64,000 bases of DNA from Streptomyces sp. cf386 (GCF_900103585.1 NZ_FNHV01000001.1:389326-453325); one strand, 5' to 3'. Counted from the stretch's first letter, positions 1 through 9,856 are shown. The notes: generated by a model from the sequence alone, not told the origin. Program-made: numbers and translations.

Positions 1-1653
1 GCCGATGACCTCGATGGTGCCGAGGATGCTGTGCTCGATCTGGAGGCACGCGGTGGTGCGCTCCAGGACGATGCTGGGCTCCTCCGGCGAGTGCGGATCG
101 CACTCGGGCTCCAGCGACCAGCCGGGCACGAGCGTGGAGTGCCGTACGACGACCGCGCCCATGGGACCTGTGACGTTGATGCCGCGTCCGGCGACCAGCA
201 GTCCGTCGAGCACGATGCGCGGACGCTCGTGCGGGGCGCAGTCCTCGGACACCGCACGGATGTTGAGGGCGTCCGGGCGGTTGCTGTACCAGTCGAGCAG
301 GCGTATCACCGGCCGGGTGCCCTCGGCGGCCCGGACTTCGAGGCGGTCGCCGGGGTCGAGATCGAAGTCCAGCTGCTCCTGGTAGGCGCCGCTGTGGGTG
401 ATCTCGATGATGCCGTCGGGACCGGTCCGGTCGGCACGGCGGTCGTGCTGCCAGGCCCGGTAGGCGTCCATGATCTGGCGGTACGGCTGCCCGGGACCGA
501 CACGGTAGACCTCGGCGTCGGGACGCGGCTCGCGGTCGGGCCGGTCGTACTCGCCACCGCCCATGTCCGCGGCGAACGCGTACTGGTAGTCCACCCACAC
601 GCCCTGCCGGGGCGCCGACCGCGACCCGAACGCGATCCGCCCGAGTTCCGGGTCGACGGCGACCTGGCCGCGCTTGGGCCGGTAGCGCCACTCCGACAGG
701 TCGGCGACCACGATGTCCGACGGCGGTACGGGCTGGTCCTCGCCGTCGCGCCGGATGACGAGGCTCTTGCCGGGGCCGTAGTAGTCGGTGAGCCGGTCGT
801 GGAGCTGGCGCCGCGTGATGAACGCCGGGACGTTGTCGATGGTCGCGATGTGCGTGGGCGACGGCTCCGGGAACGGCTTGGTGACCAGCGGGGTGTCGTT
901 GCCCAGGATCGAGAAGGTGTAGAGGTTGCGGGCGCGGTCGATGCAGTACGCGGGGGACTGGGTGAGCGAGTGGGCCTTCAGACGCCAGACGAAGAGGGCG
1001 ACTCCGGCGGGCGTCCAACCCCCTTGCCGATGCCGGGAGTTGGCACGCCGGACGTCGACCGTGCGGGCCGTAGCGCCGAAGGGGCCGCCCGCGAGGTCGA
1101 GGGCGGAGTTGTCGCGCAGGTCGACGAGTCGGCCGCGCCCGCCCCGGTGGACGCCTGTGTCGCCGTACAGCTTCACCGGCTGGGTGTGGGCGACCTGCCG
1201 GGACAGCTCGACGGCGCGGGCGGGCCAGCCGGCGACCTGCTCGGAGAGCTCCTCCAGGAGGTGGAGGGTGCCCTTGCGGCGGCGGTTGGCGACGGTGGCG
1301 GCCACGTCGGCGCGCGGGGCGACGGCCTCGGCGAGGGCGGCGCGGCCACCCTCGTGCAGGCCGGTCGTCAGGACCCGCTCGTAGCCGGGCAGGGTGCGGT
1401 AGCCGACCAGGTCGCCGAGGTACGGCAGCACCCAGGGCGCCGCCGTCTCCACGAACAGGTCGTCGTAGCCCTGCTGGACGCCGTCGCGGACCCGGTCGAG
1501 CTGCTCGGCGATCACCGCGAGCAGCGCGCGCAGCGGCTCACCCTCCTCGGCGTCGCGCAGCAGATGCCAGCGCGGCAGCAGTTCGGCGAGCCCGTCGGGT
1601 TCCCTGGACGTCGTCGCCGGGTTCGCGGTCTCCAACTTGACGTCCGGGGACAT
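1..1653 (-). CDS. CIS phage-tail-protein-I-like / beta-helix protein (partial, 3' end off window)
   Basis: The frame is open for 551 codons from an ATG at 1653 to the left edge with no stop, so the C terminus is missing. Residues about 25-85 (WHLLRDAEEGEPLRALL, then a stretch ending LPYLGDLVGYR) look like the phage tail protein I domain (P2 gpI / Tail_P2_I), which in contractile tails links baseplate wedges to fibres. The later part has short hydrophobic strands (GIIEITHSGAYQEQLDF; RPRIVLDGLLVAGRGINVTG) resembling a right-handed beta-helix, common in tail spikes or fibres. The ATG overlaps the TGA of the upstream baseplate gene by one base, so it belongs to the CIS operon. Role at the outer baseplate is inferred. 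No tail-fibre gene is otherwise visible, so host recognition, if any, would be here or further left. Confidence 0.8.
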   Translation of the reverse strand, partial: MSPDVKLETANPATTSREPDGLAELLPRWHLLRDAEEGEPLRALLAVIAEQLDRVRDGVQQGYDDLFVETAAPWVLPYLGDLVGYRTLPGYERVLTTGLHEGGRAALAEAVAPRADVAATVANRRRKGTLHLLEELSEQVAGWPARAVELSRQVAHTQPVKLYGDTGVHRGGRGRLVDLRDNSALDLAGGPFGATARTVDVRRANSRHRQGGWTPAGVALFVWRLKAHSLTQSPAYCIDRARNLYTFSILGNDTPLVTKPFPEPSPTHIATIDNVPAFITRRQLHDRLTDYYGPGKSLVIRRDGEDQPVPPSDIVVADLSEWRYRPKRGQVAVDPELGRIAFGSRSAPRQGVWVDYQYAFAADMGGGEYDRPDREPRPDAEVYRVGPGQPYRQIMDAYRAWQHDRRADRTGPDGIIEITHSGAYQEQLDFDLDPGDRLEVRAAEGTRPVIRLLDWYSNRPDALNIRAVSEDCAPHERPRIVLDGLLVAGRGINVTGPMGAVVVRHSTLVPGWSLEPECDPHSPEEPSIVLERTTACLQIEHSILGTIEVIG

Positions 1654-4600
1654 CACTTGACCTCCGTCAGAATCAGGGTGTCCGCCGCCCTCGGCGACAG
1701 CATCGCGAGCTGGGCCGGGCGGATACCGCGGAAGACGAACACCGAACGGCCCTTCGCCAGACGCCGGGTGTCGGTGATGTCGGGGTTCAGGCGCAGGAGT
1801 TCGGCGAGCGGGACGCCGTACCTGGCACAGATCTCCGACAGCGTCTCGCCGTTCGCGGCGCGGACCGTGTGGACCTTCTCGTCGTACGTCGCCGGGTGGG
1901 CCGGGACGGACGACTTGGGCGGGCCGGGGTTCGTGAGGATCCCGGTGAGTTCGTCGGGGGTGGCGGACGCGGGGACGCCGGTGAAGACGTCCACGTCCAC
2001 GTAGTCGACGCCGGGCACGGTGTGGGCCGTGGCCAGGACGTCCGAGAGACGAGCGGGTCGCCCCAACTCCCGTCCCTCGTAGCCGAGTCGGCGGAGCAGC
2101 GCCTGACGCAGACGCGGCTCGACGATCTCCCACGCATGGTCGGGAGCGACCTTCACCTTGGCGGCGATGAGCAGCAGGACCAGCTCGCGCACATCCACCC
2201 GGACGGTGAGGTTGAGATCCCCGTACTCGGTCAGCGCGCCCCGCAGAGCCCTCAGCGTGTCCGAGTCGCCGTCGATCGGTACGTCGTCCGTACCCGCGAC
2301 CGTCACGTGCAGCACGCGCCGCCGCCCGTCGAAGAGTTCGCGTGCGGCGGCCCGGCCGATGCCGGCCCGGGAGCGGGCGAAGTCCTCGTAGTCGGACGCG
2401 GAGACCAGGCGGTCCAGCGCGGAGACGGCGAGCGGGATCGTACGGCGGGTCAGGCCGGGGCCGTCCGCGTCCGCGCCGCCCTTCGCCGGGCGCGGGTTGG
2501 TCACCTGGGTGACACCGAGCGGGCGGGTGAGGGGCTGGGTGACGCGGTCGGCGGCGACATTGGCGGCCTTGCCGGTGCCGAAGCGGTAGCGGGCGCGGAT
2601 GTTCTCGTGACCGCTCGGCAGTCGGGCGCCGTTGACGCCGTCGCCGAACGTCACCGTCGTACGGCCGTCCGCGGTGGAGCCGGTGATGTAGACACGCTCG
2701 ACCGGACGGCGTCCGGCGAGGCTGTCGACCTCGTGCCACAGGACGCCGTCGACCCGGATCTCCAGCACCGGGGTGGCGCCGAGGGGGTTGTCATCGGCGA
2801 GCCACGTGAGCGGGGACTGCCAGAGCGCGAACGTCTGGTTCACCCGGTCCGAGTCACCGCTTCCGATGGCCTCCTCGCGGCTCTCGCCGTGGGTGGCCTC
2901 GACGACGTTGCCGAGGATCCTGACCGTCTCGCGCCGATAGCGGTGGGCCAGGTCGGCGGTCAGGGTCAGGCGGGTGTGGACGTGGTCGCCGGGCAGTTGC
3001 GGATCGACGGCCGGGTCGGCGGCGGCGATGGTGACCACCTCGGTGGCCTGGACGCCCACCGTGCCCGGGATGTCGCTGCGCTCACCGCTGACGACGAGGG
3101 TGCGGCCTGCCCGCAACCCGTCGTACAGCTGGGCGAGTTCGATCTCGTTGCCGTGGACGTCCTCGCCGAGCGGTTCGTCGGCGAGGCGGAGTGCCTCGCC
3201 GGCCGCATGGACGGTGGTGTCGCGGATGTGCGAGAGCAGGACGTCGAACTCGTCCAACCACGGGTCGGCAAGGGTGAGTTCGGTGCCCCGGCCGGTGATG
3301 CCGTAGTTCGTGTACGCCGCCGTACGCGCCGCGACCACCTGGGTGGTGACGAACGCGAGCTTGGCGTCGCCGGGGATACCGCCCTGGGCGCCCTTGGCGG
3401 GACGCTGGATCGCGACCCAGCTGCCGACCGTGATGCCGGTGTGAACCGTGTCCAGCTGCAGGATGCGGCGGTTGAGCGGCTCGGGCTTGCTGGCGATGAC
3501 GACCTCGACGTTGGGCTCGGTGGAGCCCACCGTGTACTTGAGGCTGACCTCGTACTCGCCGTGCGTGAACTGCTCGCTCGCGTTCGGCCGCAGCGCTATC
3601 TGCTCGGACGTGCCGTTGTGGACGCCGACGTGGATCAGGCCCTCGTCGTCGGGCCGGGACACGAAGAGCGTGCGCTCGGGCAGACCCGAGTGGAGGCGGG
3701 CCGTGACACCGGGCTCCTGGGAGTCGGTGGGACGGCGGTTCAGCCAGCTGAGGTCGCGGTCCTGGCCGGAGCGTACGGACAGCTCGACCCGGCCCGTGCC
3801 GAGCGGGAAGTCGACCGTCTGGGTGACGGGCAGGTTCTCGGCACGCTGGTCGGAGCTGCTGCCCTCGACGTACTGGAACTCGGCCCGGATGGGCGTGCGG
3901 CCCGCCGTGTCGTACACGACCCGCATGGTCGCCAGCACGGCGCCGGTGAGGGGCCAGTCGGCGGTGCGGATGACGCGGCCGCGGTCGTCCTGGACCGGCT
4001 TGAGCGGGGCCGTGGCGCCGAAGGGGGCGGTCGTGACCCGCATGGCGAGCAGTTCGCGCAGGAGCTGCGGGGTGCCGGGGGCGGCGGCCCTGCGCCAGGC
4101 CGGGTAGAGGGTGCCGAGCCCTGGGTTCAGGGCGGACAGCAGGCGGGCGGTGTCGCTGCCCGGGCGTCGGGAGCCGGTTCCGCCCTGAGCTGCGGGGGTC
4201 GCCGCACGCAGGGCGGGCAGGACGGCGCTCAGGGTGTGGAGGGCGGCCGCTCGCGGGTCGGCGGCGCTCTCGGCGGTCTTGGCGGACCGCAGCGCCGGCT
4301 CGGCCGGGGCGTTCTGCGCGGGCGCCAACTCCAGTGCCCGTTCGGCGAGTTCGGCGAGCACCGCCTTCAGCTGCTCGAACCACGCCGCGACGTCCTCATA
4401 CGGCTCGGCCAGCACCTGTGCCTCGCCGAGCCGTGCGACGGGCTCCGCGAGCCGGGCCGCGAGCCGCTCGGGGGTCTTGATGCCGTCCAGGTCGTCCCGC
4501 AGCGGCGCGAGGACCTGGTCCTCGAAGTCCTCGATCAGCCGGCTGACCGGCCGCGGGTTGGGGACCTCGGGCGTGGGCGGCTCGTCGCCGGGCTCGCCCG

Positions 4601-5450
4601 GGGCCGCGGGGGCCGCGGCCCAGCGCCGTACCTCGTCGACGAGTTCCTTGAGGGTCGGCGGGGCCGACTTCGGCAGGGAGATCGCGGTGATCTCGTCCTC
4701 CCGGTCGACACGCGCCTTGGCCACGGGCAGCAACTTGCGCTCGCCGCCCGCCTGTTCACCGAAGACGAAGAGCAACTGCTCCCCGGTCTGCAGCGAGTTG
4801 GCCGTGCCCTCGACGAAGATCTCCGAGCGGCGCTCCAGGTCCCCGGGCGTGACGAGGGAGGGACGCCGACGGCGGACCTTCAGCTCGTTCCAGTCCCAGC
4901 GGGCCGTCAGGTCACGGCTGGTCTCGAAGGTCAGGGACTGCTCGTCGGCGGACGCGGGCACGCTGTGGCTGCGGGCGCCGCGCGGGATCAGTACGGACAG
5001 CGTCTCGGCGCGCGGATCGCGTTCCAGGGTGTACGCCAGGTGCGTGGCGGCGGCGACGCCGGGGCGCGGGCGGTGGCCGACGAGGCGGCCGAGCAGGACC
5101 AGGGAGCGGTGCTCGTTGGCCGTGCGGATGTAGGCCTCGTCGGCGATGCGCTCGGAGTGGAAGGTGAGCAGGTCGCCGAGGACGGCGGTGGCGTCGAGGA
5201 GGCCGATCGCCGGGTCGTCCGGGGTGCGGACGGTGAGGCCGCCCAGTGCCGGGTACGCCGGTGAGGCGAGCCGGTCGAGGAGGGCGGCCCGGAAGGAGCC
5301 GTACTCGCCGACGCGGTAGTCGAGGGCGCTGCGGCCGGGCGGGTTGTGCACGGGGGCCGGAGCGAGGCGCTCGTCGTGGCCGCCGCGGCATGCGCCGCCG
5401 CAGCTGCAGTCGTCGGTGATCGTGCCCTCGGTGGTCGGGAACTCGGTCAT
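1653..5450 (-). CDS. cis12: CIS baseplate wedge protein, Afp12/gp7-like, with C-terminal LysM
   Basis: 1265 aa. The start is the ATG at 5450: a strong GGGAGGTG lies 4 nt upstream and the codon overlaps the preceding stop (ATGA). The N terminus has an unusual Cys-rich patch (CSCGGACRGGH, residues 15-25) that could bind metal. Residues about 60-140 carry the baseplate signature DDPAIGLLDATAVLGDLLTF, which Cis11 also has in variant form; the C-terminal third contains a J-like segment (LVSASDYEDFARSRAGIG). Around residues 1190-1240 a LysM-type domain (HTVRAANGETLSEICARYGV) is appended. By family, such proteins pair with Cis11 to build the wedge ring that triggers sheath contraction. The very large size and the fused LysM are notable. 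Family assignment is confident; the exact Afp number is inferred from order. Confidence 0.85.
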   Translation of the reverse strand: MTEFPTTEGTITDDCSCGGACRGGHDERLAPAPVHNPPGRSALDYRVGEYGSFRAALLDRLASPAYPALGGLTVRTPDDPAIGLLDATAVLGDLLTFHSERIADEAYIRTANEHRSLVLLGRLVGHRPRPGVAAATHLAYTLERDPRAETLSVLIPRGARSHSVPASADEQSLTFETSRDLTARWDWNELKVRRRRPSLVTPGDLERRSEIFVEGTANSLQTGEQLLFVFGEQAGGERKLLPVAKARVDREDEITAISLPKSAPPTLKELVDEVRRWAAAPAAPGEPGDEPPTPEVPNPRPVSRLIEDFEDQVLAPLRDDLDGIKTPERLAARLAEPVARLGEAQVLAEPYEDVAAWFEQLKAVLAELAERALELAPAQNAPAEPALRSAKTAESAADPRAAALHTLSAVLPALRAATPAAQGGTGSRRPGSDTARLLSALNPGLGTLYPAWRRAAAPGTPQLLRELLAMRVTTAPFGATAPLKPVQDDRGRVIRTADWPLTGAVLATMRVVYDTAGRTPIRAEFQYVEGSSSDQRAENLPVTQTVDFPLGTGRVELSVRSGQDRDLSWLNRRPTDSQEPGVTARLHSGLPERTLFVSRPDDEGLIHVGVHNGTSEQIALRPNASEQFTHGEYEVSLKYTVGSTEPNVEVVIASKPEPLNRRILQLDTVHTGITVGSWVAIQRPAKGAQGGIPGDAKLAFVTTQVVAARTAAYTNYGITGRGTELTLADPWLDEFDVLLSHIRDTTVHAAGEALRLADEPLGEDVHGNEIELAQLYDGLRAGRTLVVSGERSDIPGTVGVQATEVVTIAAADPAVDPQLPGDHVHTRLTLTADLAHRYRRETVRILGNVVEATHGESREEAIGSGDSDRVNQTFALWQSPLTWLADDNPLGATPVLEIRVDGVLWHEVDSLAGRRPVERVYITGSTADGRTTVTFGDGVNGARLPSGHENIRARYRFGTGKAANVAADRVTQPLTRPLGVTQVTNPRPAKGGADADGPGLTRRTIPLAVSALDRLVSASDYEDFARSRAGIGRAAARELFDGRRRVLHVTVAGTDDVPIDGDSDTLRALRGALTEYGDLNLTVRVDVRELVLLLIAAKVKVAPDHAWEIVEPRLRQALLRRLGYEGRELGRPARLSDVLATAHTVPGVDYVDVDVFTGVPASATPDELTGILTNPGPPKSSVPAHPATYDEKVHTVRAANGETLSEICARYGVPLAELLRLNPDITDTRRLAKGRSVFVFRGIRPAQLAMLSPRAADTLILTEVK

Positions 5451-8400
5451 CGGGCACCTCCCAGGGAAATCGCCAGCCGGCCGTTCTCCGGCCGGTCCGG
5501 GTCGTTGTCGCAGGTGGCGATCTCCAGCGGGCCGAGCCGCAGCACGCCGTCCTCCCTCTCTCCTCGGTCCGGCTCGAACAGCCTCTGCAGCCGGGTGACT
5601 TGGACGCTCTCCACGCCGGGGACCGCCGCCGCGACGGCGACCAGACGGCTGAGCCGCACCGGTTCGCCGAAGGTCAGCGCGTCCGGGTGGAAGAAGCCCC
5701 GCACGCCATTGCCGAGCGCGCCGCTGCCGAGCACGCGGTACAGCTCCGCCAGGATCTGCCCGTGCTGGTGGCCCGGCTTGGCGCACACGGTCAGCGCGAT
5801 GTCCAGCGGGACGAGCCGCGAGGCGCCGACGACCAGGTCGTGACCGATACGCCGGTACGGCTCCAGCGACTGGGCGACGGAGGTGAGCAGCTCGTCGGAC
5901 GGGGCGCCCGTGCCGTACGCGTCGACCGCGACGTGCGCCTCCTGGACGCTGCCGGTCCAGCGCAGCTCCGCCGCCGCGCGCTGCACGCCGGGCAGGGCGG
6001 AGGCGAGGGCCGCGTAGTCCTCGGCGGTGACCGCGCGCAGCCGGGTGCGGCGCAGGTCGAGCGGGGCCAACTGGCGTACCTGGTCCACGGGTTCGGGCTC
6101 GATGCCGCCGGTGGCGGGCAGCGGGTTGCGGACCACGGCGGCGGGCGGCTGCTCGCAGTCGGACTGGACGACCAGGTGGTTGATGGCCTCCGCGCCGACG
6201 TTGCCCGCCGTCCCGCCGCCGAGCCGGTAGTGCAGGGCGAGCCGGGATCCGGGCGTCGGCTTCGCGCCGTGCCGCCCGTCGCCGAAGCGCAGGGACAGAC
6301 GACCGTCGTCCTCCAGTTCGCCGACGAAGTGCCGGTCGCGGGGGCCGCTGTCGAGCAGGTCGCGGCGCGGTTCCCAGGCGGCGGCCTCGTCCCCGTTCTC
6401 TTGGATGTGCACGGCGGGCAGCGCGCGACGCGGGTCCTGGTCGAGGGCTGCGGTCGCGGAGCCACGCAGCACCAGCTCGTCGGGGTGCAGTCCGGCCGCG
6501 TACGACGGGCCCCAACTGTGGGCGATCTCCCAGGCGATGTGCCCGTCCAGGACGGTGCCCGCGCGGGCGCGCGCCGTGAGGACCTCGATCCGGCGCAGCT
6601 TGGCGTCGAGCAACTGATCGCTGCGGTACAGAAGTTCACGCAGCGCACGGACGGGATGGAGGCGCAGCTCGATCCGCTCCAGGATCCTCAGCCCGTAGAT
6701 CACCGCGAGTTCGGCGATCTCGGCGTCGGCGAGACCGCCCCGGTCGCGGGCGCTGCGCCACAGCTCGACGAGCCGCTGCCGCACCCGTCCCGGAATCGCG
6801 GCGATCCGCTCGGCCTGCCCGGCGGCGACGGTGCCGAGGTCCGGGAACGGCACCGCCTGCACCACGGGCGCGCGACCGAGGACGGGACGGAAGCGGGGCT
6901 GGATGCCCGGGTAGACGGACTGGGCGAGCAGCGTGCGCAGGCCGGCGGCCTGGGCGTATGCCGTGCCCGGCACGACGCGCTCATGGCGCTGACCGGCGCG
7001 CTCCAGACCGATTCCGGCCCGCGTGGTCGCCCCTTCGCCGACCACCTGGAACAGCTCGCGGACGTCGTCGGGTGTGAGCGCCTCGCCCGACTCCGCCTTG
7101 TCCGTGAGGGAGTTGATGAGCCGGGCGGGGGCGTTGCCCTCCTCCCGGTCGTAGCAGCCGAAGGCGGGCGGGTCGCAGGGCGCGATCTCGGCGGGTACCT
7201 GCGGGACGGTGAACGTCTCGGGCAGCCCGTGCAGCGTACGGCCGTGATCGACGAGGACGACATTGCCGCGGGCGAGGCTCACGTCCTCGACGGGCAGACA
7301 GTCCCGGCCGCCGCGCGTGGTGAGGCAGAGCGGGAAGCGCAGGGCGTCACCGGCGGTCCAGGTGACCTCCAGGACCGGCTGGTCCTCGATGCGGTCCACG
7401 GCCGGGGTGACGGAGGTCAGGCGGACGGCCTGGCGATGGCTCGGGTCGGCATCGCCGGGGGTGCCGGTGCGCGGGCCCTTGACCTCCTCGAGGATCAGCA
7501 GGTCGCCGGGGAGCAGGTCGAGTCGGCGCTCCCGGCAGGTCTCCGGGTCGACCCACTCGTCGCGCAGGGTGGCGGAGGTGGCGCCCTTCGGCAGGGTGCA
7601 GACCTCACCGCCCCACGTCCACAGGCGGATCGCGTTGTGCGCGACGCGCAGCTCCAGCGGGTCGGCGGTGACGACGGGTTCGAAGACCTCCACCGAGCCG
7701 CGCTCGTCGAGGTCGCCGAGGTCGGCCTCGTCGACGACCGTGCCGGGCTCGGGTCGGTCGTGCGGGTCGAGGGTGCGTACGTCGACGGAGGCGAAGCGGA
7801 AGGTGCCCGGGGCCAGCGTGCGGTCGCCGGCGGTCTCGACGGCCACGTACGCGCGGGCGGTGCACCCATCATGCATCGCGTAGTCGATGAGCCGGACTTG
7901 CCGCCGTACGGAGACCCTGCGGCGCGCGGTGTCGAGGTAGGCCTCGGTGGCGACCGCGTCCTGCTGGTAGCTGATCTGGTCGCCGGTGTAGGCGAGCAGC
8001 TCGACCAGGGTCATGCCGAGGTCGGCGGGGTTGCTCTCGACCCAGTCGGGGGTGGTGAGCGCGAGCCGGTCGAGGAGCAGCTTGCGGATGGTGTCGTAGT
8101 CGCGGGCCGTGTAGTCGATGACGGGCGCGGCCGGGAAGTCGGCGCTCGGCTGCTCGTCTTCCTTGCAGTCGAAGGGAGTGGGGCAGTCGGGCCGGAAGAC
8201 GAAGGTCGCGCTGTGGTAACGCTGGTCGAAGCCGCGATACGGCTCCGTCCCGGGTCGTCCGTACGGGTCGGTCTCGACCAGGGACAGCCGGTAGCGGGAG
8301 GAGTCGCCGGCCTTGTCGAGGGTGACGTAGAGGCGGTCGTCGAGCTCGGGATCCTCCTCGCGCTCCACACTGACGTCCACGGCGGTGATGCCGGTGATAC

Positions 8401-8569
8401 GGCGGCCACCGTCGATGCGGACGTTCTCGGGGACGAGACCGTGCGGGGCCTTGCCGAGGAAGCTGACGGTGAGCAGCAGTCCGTCGTCGCCGACCTCGAC
8501 GGAGTCGACTCCGCCCAGCTGGGCGGCGCGGACCTTGGCCCGGCGGGAGGTGGTGGTCGTACCGGTCAT
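5447..8569 (-). CDS. cis11: CIS baseplate wedge protein, Afp11/gp6 (J-like)
   Basis: 1040 aa. ATG at 8569 overlaps the gp25 gene's stop (ATGA), and its own stop overlaps the next start, so translation is tightly coupled. Residues about 150-230 hold the wedge motif (YTARDYDTIRKLLLDRLAL; DLGMTLVELLAYTGDQISYQ), and a late segment (VTAEDYAALASALPGVQRA) matches the J-like fold of T4 gp6 and of 'putative baseplate assembly proteins'. In T4, AFP and PVC this protein forms the dimeric core of each wedge and holds gp25 against the sheath. The gp25-gp6-gp7 order here (Cis9-Cis11-Cis12) fits the conserved baseplate module. A Cys-containing loop (CPTPFDC near residue 129) is also visible. Confidence 0.9.
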   Translation of the reverse strand: MTGTTTTSRRAKVRAAQLGGVDSVEVGDDGLLLTVSFLGKAPHGLVPENVRIDGGRRITGITAVDVSVEREEDPELDDRLYVTLDKAGDSSRYRLSLVETDPYGRPGTEPYRGFDQRYHSATFVFRPDCPTPFDCKEDEQPSADFPAAPVIDYTARDYDTIRKLLLDRLALTTPDWVESNPADLGMTLVELLAYTGDQISYQQDAVATEAYLDTARRRVSVRRQVRLIDYAMHDGCTARAYVAVETAGDRTLAPGTFRFASVDVRTLDPHDRPEPGTVVDEADLGDLDERGSVEVFEPVVTADPLELRVAHNAIRLWTWGGEVCTLPKGATSATLRDEWVDPETCRERRLDLLPGDLLILEEVKGPRTGTPGDADPSHRQAVRLTSVTPAVDRIEDQPVLEVTWTAGDALRFPLCLTTRGGRDCLPVEDVSLARGNVVLVDHGRTLHGLPETFTVPQVPAEIAPCDPPAFGCYDREEGNAPARLINSLTDKAESGEALTPDDVRELFQVVGEGATTRAGIGLERAGQRHERVVPGTAYAQAAGLRTLLAQSVYPGIQPRFRPVLGRAPVVQAVPFPDLGTVAAGQAERIAAIPGRVRQRLVELWRSARDRGGLADAEIAELAVIYGLRILERIELRLHPVRALRELLYRSDQLLDAKLRRIEVLTARARAGTVLDGHIAWEIAHSWGPSYAAGLHPDELVLRGSATAALDQDPRRALPAVHIQENGDEAAAWEPRRDLLDSGPRDRHFVGELEDDGRLSLRFGDGRHGAKPTPGSRLALHYRLGGGTAGNVGAEAINHLVVQSDCEQPPAAVVRNPLPATGGIEPEPVDQVRQLAPLDLRRTRLRAVTAEDYAALASALPGVQRAAAELRWTGSVQEAHVAVDAYGTGAPSDELLTSVAQSLEPYRRIGHDLVVGASRLVPLDIALTVCAKPGHQHGQILAELYRVLGSGALGNGVRGFFHPDALTFGEPVRLSRLVAVAAAVPGVESVQVTRLQRLFEPDRGEREDGVLRLGPLEIATCDNDPDRPENGRLAISLGGAR

Positions 8570-8958
8570 GCCGTGGCCCTCCCTTCGAACGCGTCGTCGC
8601 GCCGGGCGCCGTCGGCGCGTATGGCGTACGACAGATACACACGGACGACGTTGTCCTCGCTGACCACGTCGAGGGCCTCCACGTCGATGAGATCGCCGAG
8701 CCAGCGCTGGAGCGAGGCCTGGACGGAGAGTTCGAGGGTGCTGATGAGTTCCGGGCTGGTCGGGGCGAAGACCAGATCGAGGAGCCCGCAGCCGAAGTCG
8801 GGACGCATCACGCGTTCGCCGGGGCTGGTGAACAGCAGCTGCTCGATGAGGTCGTGGACGTGCTCGCCGCGGGTGGCGTGCGCGGTACGGCCTCGGCGGT
8901 CGGGGTGGAAGGGGAACGCGATGTCGCTGCGCGGGCGCTGGCTGGTTCGGCGGCTCAT
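8566..8958 (-). CDS. cis9: CIS baseplate protein, gp25-like
   Basis: 130 aa. The start is the ATG at 8958, which overlaps the PAAR stop (ATGA); in-frame upstream codons would only read into the PAAR gene. The core (LIEQLLFTSPGERVMRPDFG, then a stretch ending LLDLVFAP) is the classic gp25/Afp9 signature, including the E-P-R-type triad region that nucleates sheath polymerisation in T4, T6SS and AFP particles. It should sit between the Cis11 wedge and the first sheath ring. Length is normal for the family. This is one of the most secure assignments in the cluster. Confidence 0.93.
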   Translation of the reverse strand: MSRRTSQRPRSDIAFPFHPDRRGRTAHATRGEHVHDLIEQLLFTSPGERVMRPDFGCGLLDLVFAPTSPELISTLELSVQASLQRWLGDLIDVEALDVVSEDNVVRVYLSYAIRADGARRDDAFEGRATA

Positions 8959-9299
8959 CGGACGGTGACCTTTCGCTGCGCGGCCTGGACGACGGGCGGC
9001 CCCTGCGGCACGAAGGCGGCGGTGAAGCACTCGGCCGCGGCGGTGTCGAGCAGTACGGCCGCGCCGTCGACGGTGATGCCGGTGCCGCCGGCGGTCCAGT
9101 GGACCGTCACGCAGGGCGTGGGCACGCCGTTCACGGTGTGCGGGCAGCCGGTGACGACGTACCTGTGGGCGGCCGTGGCGACGGCGGCACCCGCGATGCG
9201 TACGCCGCCGGACGGTGAGCTGGCGGCGGTGACGCGGCCGCCGTGCGGGCAGCCGATCACGGCGCCCGCGTCGAGCAGACTCCCGGATGTCCCGGACAC
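8955..9299 (-). CDS. cis10: PAAR-like spike tip protein
   Basis: 114 aa. GTG start at 9299, chosen because GGAAG lies just upstream and longer in-frame versions would run through the spike gene. Two GCPH motifs (GCPHGGRV near residue 14 and GCPHTV further on) plus a later Cys suggest the metal-binding loops of PAAR-like tips. By family, the protein caps the spike and sharpens the needle, and often serves as an attachment point for cargo. It lies between the gp5-like spike gene and the gp25 gene, as in AFP/PVC order. The PAAR-like class is clear, but the fold is short and exact metal ligands are inferred. Confidence 0.85.
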   Translation of the reverse strand: MSGTSGSLLDAGAVIGCPHGGRVTAASSPSGGVRIAGAAVATAAHRYVVTGCPHTVNGVPTPCVTVHWTAGGTGITVDGAAVLLDTAAAECFTAAFVPQGPPVVQAAQRKVTVR

Positions 9300-9319
9300 G
9301 TTCTTCCTTCCCCCGGTTC

Positions 9320-9856
9320 TTATCGCTTGGACGCGATGGTCAACTGGCCCTCGTTCACGTCCACTTGGTTCCCGCGCAGAATGACCTCCGCGCCGAGGCC
9401 GTTGGAGATCACGATGGTTTCCTTGGTGATGCGGATGTACGCCCCGCCCTGGGCCTGCAGCAGGATCCCCTGATCGGGGCCCGGCGGGTCGCTCATCACG
9501 ATCTTGTGCGCCTCGGGTGTCTGCACCACGACGGGCTTGGCCTGCGACGCGGGCTGCACGAGACGGCGGGCGTCGGGCGGCAGCTCGCCCTGGTCCCCGT
9601 ACCAGCATCCCGTCCACACCGGAAAGCTGGGATCGCCCTGCTCGAACTCGACCCACACACCGGCTCCCGGCGCCGGCACCACGAACTGGCCCGCCTGCGG
9701 TCCGGTGAACGGCAGACAGGGCAGCGCCCAGGTCGACGGCTCGTCACCCAGGACGTCGGGTACCTCGACGGTGATCCGGCCGATGTGCAGCGGATCGTTG
9801 TTGTCCACGACTCGGCCGCGGAACTTGCCGAGGTAGCGATTGCTGGGTGCCGCCAT
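9320..9856 (-). CDS. cis8: CIS spike, gp5/VgrG C-terminal-like OB-fold and needle
   Basis: 178 aa from the ATG at 9856. The N-terminal part (NNDPLHIGRITVEVPDVLG; PAPGAGVWVEFEQGDPSFPV) is the OB-fold of phage baseplate V / gp5 spike proteins. The C-terminal stretch (GAYIRITKETIVISNGLGAE) has the alternating pattern of the trimeric beta-prism needle. In AFP, PVC and T6SS one protein (Afp8/VgrG) fuses this to the gp27-like hub. Here the hub is a separate upstream gene, so the spike is split in two, with 60 bp between them. PAAR follows 20 bp downstream. Confident on fold, less so on numbering. Confidence 0.88.
   Translation of the reverse strand: MAAPSNRYLGKFRGRVVDNNDPLHIGRITVEVPDVLGDEPSTWALPCLPFTGPQAGQFVVPAPGAGVWVEFEQGDPSFPVWTGCWYGDQGELPPDARRLVQPASQAKPVVVQTPEAHKIVMSDPPGPDQGILLQAQGGAYIRITKETIVISNGLGAEVILRGNQVDVNEGQLTIASKR

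Noticed and set aside
5600..8968. Long plus-strand open frames opposite the baseplate genes (also 1869-5264, 15217-17205 and 18424-20157)
   Set aside because: They are antisense shadows produced by high-GC codon bias; products are low-complexity and unrelated to any family, while the minus strand encodes clear CIS proteins.
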